39,878 nucleotides of DNA, taken from NCBI GenBank assembly GCA_025355595.1, contig JANXZI010000044.1:1-39878 (forward strand). The letters are read 5' to 3'. This stretch comes from Spartobacteria bacterium (lineage in GTDB: Bacteria > Verrucomicrobiota > Verrucomicrobiia > Chthoniobacterales > Chthoniobacteraceae). Below the pieces are notes generated by a model that saw only the letters and a program-made list of their open reading frames with translations, was not told where the DNA came from and ran no database searches. The translations under genes and the position numbers were made by a program. Below are positions 33,913 through 39,878 of this stretch, piece by piece (within the stretch, counting starts at the first letter, position 1; each line of letters opens with the position of its first letter).

Positions 33913-33940
33913 TGTAGCGCCGACGATTCGCCGGCATAAA
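33913..33940 (+). repeat. GCCGACGA palindromic repeat, forward copy (pair 2)
   Basis: TGTAGCGCCGACGATTCG followed by CCGGCATAAA. It matches the copy at 29281 and lies upstream of the RNase III gene. Confidence 0.7.
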
Positions 33941-34043
33941 AAACGCGTGAGCGGAAACGAGGTACGAAGGCGTGCTACGCCTGTGCTCATCACCGTTCTG
34001 GACAGGACTTGAAAATTCCACGCGCCGATCTCTCGGGGCGCGC

Positions 34044-34070
34044 GGGGCCGACGATTCGTCGGCGCTACGA
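34044..34070 (-). repeat. GCCGACGA palindromic repeat, reverse copy (pair 2)
   Basis: GGGGCCGACGATTCGTCG followed by GCGCTACGA; on the minus strand it reads TCGTAGCGCCGACGAATCG. Opposite orientation to 33913 with about 103 bases between, the same layout as pair 1. It sits in the 280-base divergent gap between rnc and the OppA-like gene. Confidence 0.7.
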
Positions 34071-34120
34071 TAGCGGGACTGGAAAGCCGCACGCAGATCG
34101 TGCAACGTGCGCGTCCCGTG

Positions 34121-35722
34121 ATGCCCACCCTTCGCAGCCTGATCCTCTTTTTCCTTGTGATCACGATGGTCTCCGGCTGCGGGAGGCCGCCGGATCGTGC
34201 GGACCTCGTGGTAATCAATGGCGGCGAGCCGGACACGATCGACCCCGCAAAGATCCGCGGACAGCCCGAGGGCCGCATCGCGTATGCGCTGTTCGAGGGA
34301 CTCACGCGATACACGGTGAGCGGTGACACCGAGCCGGGGATGGCCGAACGCTGGGAGATTTCGCCCGACGGGCTGCGTTACACTTTCCATCTGCGCGAGG
34401 GCGTGAAGTGGACGAATGGCGACGTGCTCACGGCGGAGGATTTCGTCTGGTCCTGGCTGCGCGCGCTCCGCGAGCCGGAGGCGGAATACAAATATCAGTT
34501 CTACTACATCCGCGGCGCGGAGGCGTACGGCGAGGCGAAGGACGAGGCGTCGCGCCCGGGGGAAGGCACCGTCGCAGTGCGCGCGCCGGACGCACGCACG
34601 CTCACGGTCGAACTGAAAAACCCGACACCATTTTTCATAGACCTCTGCGCATTCTACACGCTGAACCCGGTGCATCGTGCGACCGTCGAGGCCGCAGAAA
34701 AATCCGGCAAGTCGTGGCTGCGGCCCGGCGCGATCGTGAACAACGGGCCATTCCTGCTCACCGAGTGGCGGCTGAATGATCGCATCCGCCTCACGCGAAA
34801 TCCGAAGTACTGGGACGCAGTGAATGTGAAAATGAATACCGTGGACGTGCTGCCTGCGCCGTCGCCGAACACGGCGTTCAATTTCTACCACAGCGGCGTG
34901 GCCGACCTCATCCTCGACAAGTCGCTCGTGCCGACCTCGCTCGTGCCGGAGTTGAAAAAGCGGCCCGACTACCACGCCACGCCGATCCTCGCGACATACT
35001 TCATGCGCTTCAATGTGAAGCGCGCGCCGTTCCGTGACGTGCGGGTGCGCAAGGCGTTCTCGATGGTCGTGGACAAGGTGCTGCTCACGGAAAAAGTCAC
35101 GCAGGCCGGCGAGCCGCCGACGGACGCATTCGTGCCGCCAGGCACCGCGGGTTACCAGCCGCCGGCGGGCGTGAAGCGCGATCCGGATGCCGCGAAAAAG
35201 CTGCTCGCCGAGGCCGGCTTCCCCGGTGGTGCGGGCTTTCCCGTCGTGCGCTACCTTTACACGAACAAGAGCGAGACGGATGAAAAAATCGCGGTCGAGG
35301 TGCAGGCGATGTTCAAGCGTGAGCTGGGAATTTCCGTGCTGCTCGCGAAGCAGGAATGGGCCGTGTATCTGAACACACTCTCGGCGCTCGATTTTGATTT
35401 CTGCCGCTCGTCGTGGGTCGGCGACTACCAGGATCCGAACACCTTCCTCGACATGTTCCTGACCGGCGGCGGCAACAACAACTGCGGCTGGAGCAACCCG
35501 CGCTACGACGAACTCATCGCGCTCGCCGCGAAGGAGACCGACGGCGCAAAGCGCTTCGACATTTTCCGCGAGGCCGAGACGATCCTCATCCGCGACGAGA
35601 TGCCGGTATGCCCGCTGTTCAACTACGTGGTGCTCATGTTTTACAGCGACCGTCTCGGCGGAGTCGCAGGCAATCTCATGGACGAACATCCGTTCCGCAC
35701 GATGCACTGGAAGACGAAGTGA
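34121..35722 (+). CDS. OppA-type peptide ABC transporter substrate-binding lipoprotein
   Basis: 533 residues from the ATG at 34121 (MPTLRSLILFF); the ORF start adds 7 residues and is less likely. A lipoprotein signal peptide ends at a lipobox VSGC with Cys20. The mature protein has the SBP_bac_5 hallmarks: EPDTIDPAKI, LFEGLTRY, GLRYTFHLREGVKWTNGDVLTAEDFVWSW and the C-terminal NPRYDELI region. It binds oligopeptides in the periplasm and would deliver them to an ABC permease; no permease or ATPase gene is in the window. It overlaps waaF (TGATG). Confidence 0.88.
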   Translation: MPTLRSLILFFLVITMVSGCGRPPDRADLVVINGGEPDTIDPAKIRGQPEGRIAYALFEGLTRYTVSGDTEPGMAERWEISPDGLRYTFHLREGVKWTNGDVLTAEDFVWSWLRALREPEAEYKYQFYYIRGAEAYGEAKDEASRPGEGTVAVRAPDARTLTVELKNPTPFFIDLCAFYTLNPVHRATVEAAEKSGKSWLRPGAIVNNGPFLLTEWRLNDRIRLTRNPKYWDAVNVKMNTVDVLPAPSPNTAFNFYHSGVADLILDKSLVPTSLVPELKKRPDYHATPILATYFMRFNVKRAPFRDVRVRKAFSMVVDKVLLTEKVTQAGEPPTDAFVPPGTAGYQPPAGVKRDPDAAKKLLAEAGFPGGAGFPVVRYLYTNKSETDEKIAVEVQAMFKRELGISVLLAKQEWAVYLNTLSALDFDFCRSSWVGDYQDPNTFLDMFLTGGGNNNCGWSNPRYDELIALAAKETDGAKRFDIFREAETILIRDEMPVCPLFNYVVLMFYSDRLGGVAGNLMDEHPFRTMHWKTK

Positions 35723-36714
35723 TGGAGCGCATCGTCATCCGCTCATCCAACTGGCTCGGCGACGCCGTGATGACCGTGCCCGCCGTGCGAGCGCTGAAAC
35801 GCGCGAACCCCGCCGCGCACCTCGCCGTGCTCACGCCGGGAAAAATCGCGGAGGTGTGGCGGCTCGTCGCGGAGGTGGACGAGGTAATCGCATTTCCCAA
35901 GGCGAAAATCCTCGGCGTCGCGAAGCTGATCCGCAGCGGCAAATTCGATACCGGCGTGATTTTCCCAAACAGCCTGCGCACCGGGCTGGAGATGTGGCTC
36001 GCGCGAGTTCCCCGGCGCGTGGGATACACCGGGCACTCGCGGCGCTGGCTGCTCACGGAGATTTGCGGCGTGGAGAAAAACGAGCCTGTGATCGGGCCGG
36101 CGCGGCATCAGGTGCATCACTACCTGCGCCTCGCGGAATTCCTCGGCGCGAACGCTGATGCGGATGTGAATTTCGGCTTTCCAAACGCTGCCGCAAAAAA
36201 GCGTGCGCCTGGAAAACCGGCGCACGTCGCGATCTGCGCTGGCGCCGAGTACGGCCCCGCGAAACGCTGGCTGCCGGAGCGTTTCGGCGAGGTCGTGCAG
36301 ACGCTGGATGATCCCGCCGGCGCGCGCTGGCAGCTCGTCGGCACCGCAAAGGATCGGGCGGTCGCGGAACGGATCGTCGCGCTTTGTCCCGCACCTGCCG
36401 AGATCGAAAACCTCTGCGGCAAAACGACGCTCGCCGAACTCATCGCCGTCCTGCGCGCGAGCGATGCGCTGCTCACGAACGACACCGGCACGATGCACCT
36501 CGCCGCGCTGCTCGGTGTCCCGACCGTCGCGATTTTCGGCAGCACCGAGCCTGCGCTCACCGGCCCGCTCGGCGGTGGCCACGCGATCGTGCGCAAGCGC
36601 GCCGAGTGCAGTCCGTGCTTCCTGCGCGAATGCCCGATTGATTTCCGCTGCATGAAGGAGGTCGAGTCCGCGACTGTGGCTGAAGCGCTGCGTGTGGTAC
36701 TCGCCGGAAAGTAG
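35722..36714 (+). CDS. waaF: LPS heptosyltransferase II-type glycosyltransferase (GT9)
   Basis: 330 residues, starting at TGATG where the OppA stop and this ATG share one base. N terminus IVIRSSNWLGDAVMTVPAVRALKR, the signature of the GT9 family; then AICAGAEYGPAKRWLPERFGEV and NDTGTMHLAALLGVPTVAIFGSTEP, the nucleotide-sugar binding region. A cysteine-rich C-terminal segment (CSPCFLRECPIDFRCM) is usual in WaaF. It would add heptose to the LPS inner core in the cytoplasm. The acceptor could differ, as other core genes are not nearby. Confidence 0.88.
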   Translation: MERIVIRSSNWLGDAVMTVPAVRALKRANPAAHLAVLTPGKIAEVWRLVAEVDEVIAFPKAKILGVAKLIRSGKFDTGVIFPNSLRTGLEMWLARVPRRVGYTGHSRRWLLTEICGVEKNEPVIGPARHQVHHYLRLAEFLGANADADVNFGFPNAAAKKRAPGKPAHVAICAGAEYGPAKRWLPERFGEVVQTLDDPAGARWQLVGTAKDRAVAERIVALCPAPAEIENLCGKTTLAELIAVLRASDALLTNDTGTMHLAALLGVPTVAIFGSTEPALTGPLGGGHAIVRKRAECSPCFLRECPIDFRCMKEVESATVAEALRVVLAGK

Positions 36715-36741
36715 TCCAGTGTTTCAGCCGGGAAAAAGAAA

Positions 36742-36767
36742 GCCCCAGCCTGGGCGATGGCTGGGGC
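36742..36767 (-). terminator. Intrinsic terminator for the minus-strand genes
   Basis: Perfect 9-bp stem GCCCCAGCC / GGCTGGGGC with an 8-base loop. On the minus strand it is followed by TTTCTTTTTCCC, a good U tract, so it terminates the PUR-like gene (stop at 36818). On the plus strand the tail GTTCATTTC is weak, but the hairpin also lies 28 bases after waaF and may act on both. Confidence 0.85.
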
Positions 36768-36817
36768 GTTCATTTCGGCCTGCGGGGATTCACAGGCCTT
36801 GCAATCCGTGGGGCGGA

Positions 36818-37048
36818 CTACAGCTTCGACTCGTATTCGACCAGTCGCGCAAGTGCTTCCAGGAAGTCCTTGAAGGCGGCCGCGGGCAGCATGATCGTGT
36901 CACGCCGCCCACCGACATCTTCGGTGATCTTCATGAAGCGCCCGCGCTGGTTCTCCTTGAGGTCAATGAAGAAGACCTTGCGGTCTATCGTCACCTTCTC
37001 AGAGGCGATGGGCTCGGAGGGCATCCTCGGTCCGGCGTTCTCTTGCAT
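36818..37048 (-). CDS. Small PUR-like nucleic-acid-binding protein (DUF3276-like)
   Basis: 76 residues from the ATG at 37048; the 115-residue ORF start has no support. VTIDRKVFFIDLKENQRGRFMKITEDVGGRRDTIMLP has the strand-strand pattern of PUR repeats as in the PurA/DUF3276 proteins of Bacteroidetes and related phyla, followed by a helix AFKDFLEALARLVEYE. These bind single-stranded DNA or RNA; the role here is unknown. The leader before the ATG is A-rich with no Shine-Dalgarno sequence. Confidence 0.7.
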   Translation of the reverse strand: MQENAGPRMPSEPIASEKVTIDRKVFFIDLKENQRGRFMKITEDVGGRRDTIMLPAAAFKDFLEALARLVEYESKL

Positions 37049-37234
37049 GTTTTTTTTGCTTTGGTTTTCAGGCCTCGAAATCCACCCCACGAAGTGTGGG
37101 ATGCGAGGTGATGGGGAGCGGCGAATTTGTGAAGCTACCCGTGCGTGCGCAAGTGCTAATTGCAAGTGTGACGGCGCAAAAATAGTTCCATCCGAGGCTA
37201 ATAAAAAATTACACGATGTCGGTTAGGGAGTTTT

Positions 37235-38203
37235 TCAGCGCAACCCCACTGCTCTGCGCACCCGCTCCATCGTGCGGTGTGCGACAGCGCGCGCGCGTTC
37301 GCCGGCGGATTTCACGATCGCATCCACCGAGCCGGGATCGGCGGCGAGTTCCGCGCGGCGCTGGCGCAGCGGGCTGAAAAATTCCCACAGCTCCTCGAAG
37401 AGCCGCTTCTTGAAATCGCCGTAGCCGATGCCGCCCGCGCGGAAGTCCGCCTCCATTTTCGCCACCTCCGCCTCGCCCGCGACGAGCCGGTAAAGTGCGA
37501 CGATGATCGAGCCAGCGGGATCCTTCGGCGACTCGACGGGCGTGGAGTCCGTCACGAGGGACATGATTTTTTTCCGCAGCGCCTTCTCCTCCTCGAAGAG
37601 CCCGATCGTGTTGCCGTAGCTCTTCGACATTTTCTGCCCGTCGAGGCCGGTCACCGTGGCGACCTGCGGGATGATGCTCGCCTCGGGAATCACAAAAAGG
37701 CCGTCGCCATAAGTGCGGTTCATCGAGGCCGCGATGTCGCGCGTGACTTCGACGTGCTGCTTCTGATCGCGGCCCACGGGCACGACGTTTGAGTCGTAGA
37801 GCAGGATGTCCGCGGCCATGAGCACCGGGTATGCGAAGAGCCCGTGATTCGGCGTCTTGTGGCGCGCGAGGTGATCTTTGAATGCGTGGCAATTTTCCAG
37901 CATCGGCATCGGCGTGTGGCAGCTCAGCAGCCATGCCAGCTCCGTGTGCTCGGGCACGTCGCTCTGGCGGAAGAGCACGGCTTTCGCCGGATCGAGCCCG
38001 CACGCGAGGAAGTCGAGCGCGACGGCGCGCGTGTTTTCGCGCAGTGCCTTCGGGTCATGCACGCTCGTGAGTGCATGATAGTCCGCGATGAAATAAAACG
38101 CCTCGCCCTTGTCCTGCCACTCGATGGCCGGCTTCATCATGCCGAAATAATTGCCGAGATGCGGCGCGCCGGTCGGCTTGATGCCGGAGAGGATTCGTTT
38201 CAT
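37235..38203 (-). CDS. trpS: Tryptophanyl-tRNA synthetase
   Basis: 322 residues from the ATG at 38203 (MKRILSGIKPTGAPHLGNYFG). The class I HIGH-type motif is PHLGN near 14-18, and KMSKS is near 190-195 (GLDGQKMSKSYGN). Length is normal for bacterial TrpRS. The longer ORF (to 38596) is a reading through the neighbouring gene. It charges tRNA-Trp with tryptophan. It is downstream of the cytochrome gene in the same direction (69 bases) and upstream of the PUR-like gene, so the three may share a transcript ending at 36742. Confidence 0.93.
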   Translation of the reverse strand: MKRILSGIKPTGAPHLGNYFGMMKPAIEWQDKGEAFYFIADYHALTSVHDPKALRENTRAVALDFLACGLDPAKAVLFRQSDVPEHTELAWLLSCHTPMPMLENCHAFKDHLARHKTPNHGLFAYPVLMAADILLYDSNVVPVGRDQKQHVEVTRDIAASMNRTYGDGLFVIPEASIIPQVATVTGLDGQKMSKSYGNTIGLFEEEKALRKKIMSLVTDSTPVESPKDPAGSIIVALYRLVAGEAEVAKMEADFRAGGIGYGDFKKRLFEELWEFFSPLRQRRAELAADPGSVDAIVKSAGERARAVAHRTMERVRRAVGLR

Positions 38204-38271
38204 GCGGCGTGGAAAATGGAAAGCCGCGCGCCCCGTGTCGAGCGCATCATCGGGCAGCAGATGCCGGTCCC

Positions 38272-39150
38272 TCAGAACTTGTAGTGCCCCAGCCCGCCCG
38301 CATTCAGCGCGCCGCCGAGGAAGCCCACGACGCTGATGAGAAACGCCCCGAGCAGCAGCGCGCCGCGGAAACGTCGCCGCGCGAGCGAACCTTCCTCGCA
38401 TTCCGCGATGCACACGAGGGTCGCGCATACCAGCGCCCACACGGAGACCGCCGTGCCGAGGATCTGGTGGAAGCGGTAGATCATGGCCAACTCGCTGCCG
38501 CTCACGATCGGGAAATTCGTGAGCCAGCCGAGCGCGGCCGTCGGCACACTGCTCAGCGCGCCGAGAACGGTGAGGAAGCGCACGAGCAGCATCCATTCAT
38601 CGCGCTTCAGCCACCACGCGATGGCCTCGGCGAAGACCGCAGTCATCAGCAGCCCCACGGGGAAATGCGTCGAGAGCGGATGAAATTTTCCGAGCCAGTT
38701 CGCGACCCGGCGGAGGAAGGACACCTTTGCCTCCGGCTTGCCTTCCTGCGGGGGAAGCGCCGCGGGGAGCTCATGCGGCGCGCCCGCGCGCACCCAGTCC
38801 TCGACGAGCTTCTTTTCGTCCGGTGTCAGCGGCGGCACATCCGCATCCTCGCCCGGCATCTCGTTGTTCTTCACCAGTTGGAAGAGTTCGGATTTTCCCG
38901 GCTCTCCGCGCACGATGTATTCGGGATTCTCCGCCATGCGCTTCAGATCCAAAACGTAGCCAAATTTCCCTTTCGGTTTCGGCAGATGCGCGCCGTGGCA
39001 GTCCGCGCATTTCGCCTCGAAGATTTTCAGGACATCGCCTGCCAGCCGCAGCTTCTCGTCCTTGCCCGGGCCTTTCGCCGGCGCGGGAGCCGCAGACGCT
39101 CCAGCCATCGTGAAAACTGCGGCGAGCAGCAGGAGGAAAACGCGCATCAT
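38272..39150 (-). CDS. Cytochrome c (planctomycete-type) fused to a DUF2231-like membrane domain
   Basis: 292 residues. Signal peptide (MRVFLLLLAAVFTMAGASA), then a heme-binding CADCH at 48-52 with Met98 (NNEMPGEDADVPPLTPDE) as likely axial ligand: the PSCyt1 pattern of planctomycetes and verrucomicrobia. From about residue 155 there is a four-helix membrane region (FHPLSTHFPVGLLMTAVFAEAI onward) like DUF2231 proteins. It is probably anchored in the inner membrane with the heme domain in the periplasm, for electron transfer. The partner is unknown. It is divergent from the YiiX-like lipoprotein gene. Confidence 0.82.
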   Translation of the reverse strand: MMRVFLLLLAAVFTMAGASAAPAPAKGPGKDEKLRLAGDVLKIFEAKCADCHGAHLPKPKGKFGYVLDLKRMAENPEYIVRGEPGKSELFQLVKNNEMPGEDADVPPLTPDEKKLVEDWVRAGAPHELPAALPPQEGKPEAKVSFLRRVANWLGKFHPLSTHFPVGLLMTAVFAEAIAWWLKRDEWMLLVRFLTVLGALSSVPTAALGWLTNFPIVSGSELAMIYRFHQILGTAVSVWALVCATLVCIAECEEGSLARRRFRGALLLGAFLISVVGFLGGALNAGGLGHYKF

Positions 39151-39263
39151 GTGGCTGTTTGTTTCAACTCATTCATCTCCGCGCTTCTTAGCAGGAACCG
39201 CGAAACTTTTGCCAGCATTCGTGCGAGCTTGCCGGGGCCACCCCGCGCTGGCAGCGTGCCGCG

Positions 39264-39878
39264 ATGTTCCTCCGTTTGCTGCTCTGCGTGTGTGTCGCGA
39301 TTTTTTCCGGCTGCCGTCCGGAGAAAAGATCCGCCGCCGCGCCGACCGAATACGTGCCGGAGCCCGGCGATTTTGTTTTCCAAAGCCTGCCGCACGATCC
39401 GCTCGTGGACGCGATCGAGGGGTCGAGCGGCTCGCCCTTTTCGCACTGCGGGATCGTGAAAAGACGCGATGTGGAAAAGGCGCATGGCGACAAATGGATG
39501 GTCATCGAGGCCATCGGCCCGGTGAAGGAAACGCAGCTCGCGCACTGGATCGCGCAGGGCCGCGGCAGCGCGTATGTCGCCTTTCGCCTCCGCGATCCGC
39601 TCGCGAAAAAAATCCCCGCGATCATCGCCGCCGCAGAAAAATACGCGGGCCGCCCGTACGACATCCACTACGACATGGACGACGAAAAAATCTACTGCAG
39701 CGAACTGCTCTACAAGGCCGTGCGCGACGCCACCGGCACGAAGCTCGACAAGATCCGCAAGCTCGGCGAACTCAAGTGGCAACCGTACGAAAAAGTGATC
39801 CGCCACATTGAAAACGGCGGCCTTCCGCTCGACCGCGAGATGATCACCCCGCGCGATTTTTCCGAGGCGCCCGAACTG
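39264..39878 (+). CDS. YiiX-like permuted NlpC/P60 cysteine hydrolase, lipoprotein (3'-truncated by window edge)
   Basis: 205 residues visible, continuing past the edge, so absent from the ORF track. Start ATG at 39264 gives a lipoprotein signal with lipobox IFSGC (Cys17). EPGDFVFQSL begins the domain, FSHCGIV carries His61 and IYCSELLYKA carries Cys145, in the His-before-Cys order of the permuted papain-like YiiX/YebB (PF05708-type) family, with KYAGRPYDIHYD between. These act on cell-wall or lipid amide/ester bonds; the substrate is unknown. Confidence 0.8.
   Translation, partial: MFLRLLLCVCVAIFSGCRPEKRSAAAPTEYVPEPGDFVFQSLPHDPLVDAIEGSSGSPFSHCGIVKRRDVEKAHGDKWMVIEAIGPVKETQLAHWIAQGRGSAYVAFRLRDPLAKKIPAIIAAAEKYAGRPYDIHYDMDDEKIYCSELLYKAVRDATGTKLDKIRKLGELKWQPYEKVIRHIENGGLPLDREMITPRDFSEAPEL

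Noticed and set aside
33841-34329. N-terminal extension of RNase III to 34329
   Set aside because: The extension reads through two dispersed repeats and the divergent gene's start, and homologues begin near MNPLEQRLKYKF.
1-39878. Antiphage, toxin-antitoxin, retron or prophage modules
   Set aside because: None of the proteins shows reverse transcriptase, nuclease-effector, toxin or phage structural motifs; the region is EPS and housekeeping.

Overview
The window looks like a chromosomal segment of a GC-rich Gram-negative bacterium, most plausibly a member of Verrucomicrobiota. This taxon call is an inference. It rests on the gene styles present (outer-membrane Wza-type export, LPS heptosyltransferase, a planctomycete/verrucomicrobial-type cytochrome c fused to a membrane domain, multi-domain secreted proteins with Ig-like and FN3 modules) and on dispersed palindromic repeats in intergenic DNA. 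I see no rRNA, tRNA or CRISPR array.

Bases 1-812 are mostly gene-poor. They hold the C-terminal stub of an IS630-type transposase, one dispersed palindromic repeat and otherwise no recognisable gene. A large secreted multi-domain protein (813-3158, minus) is transcribed away from the exopolysaccharide locus.

Bases 3279-25880 form one long plus-strand exopolysaccharide (EPS) locus: outer-membrane beta-barrel, Wza-type export lipoprotein/porin, Wzc-type tyrosine kinase, five GT4-type glycosyltransferases, a SAM methyltransferase, Wzx flippase, Wzy polymerase, AsnB-type amidotransferase, and a complete PglC-PglD-PglE-PglF set. PglF, PglE and PglD together would make UDP-N,N'-diacetylbacillosamine from UDP-GlcNAc, and PglC would load the phospho-sugar onto undecaprenyl phosphate to start the repeat unit. 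The glycosyltransferases extend it, Wzx flips it, Wzy polymerises it, and Wzc/Wza/barrel control and export the chain. Nine junctions are 4-base ATGA stop/start overlaps, so this is almost certainly one translationally coupled operon. Between pglD and pglE sits an unusual 916-residue fusion of a FAD/NAD(P)-binding oxidoreductase-like half and a FemAB/BioF2-like GNAT acyltransferase half. An in-frame AGGAGG-6 nt-GTG start signal is preserved at the domain junction, and base composition is clearly lower in GC from pglD to that junction. This is the most interesting item in the window.

Bases 25881-26452 contain a frameshifted remnant of an IS630-type transposase, so transposase debris lies on both outer sides of the region made up of the EPS locus and the divergent secreted-protein gene. 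Bases 26453-31278 are mainly housekeeping: an orphan acyl carrier protein (minus) divergent from tlyA-nadK, a secreted protein of unknown function, an Mrp/ApbC-type Fe-S carrier ATPase and a MarR regulator. Repeats occupy the gaps.

Bases 31416-39878 hold rhamnulokinase and RNase III (minus), an orphan OppA-type lipoprotein overlapping waaF (plus), then a minus-strand group (cytochrome c/DUF2231-like protein, trpS, a small PUR-like protein) ending at an intrinsic terminator. The right edge cuts a YiiX-like cysteine hydrolase lipoprotein that is missing from the ORF track because it has no stop codon inside the window.
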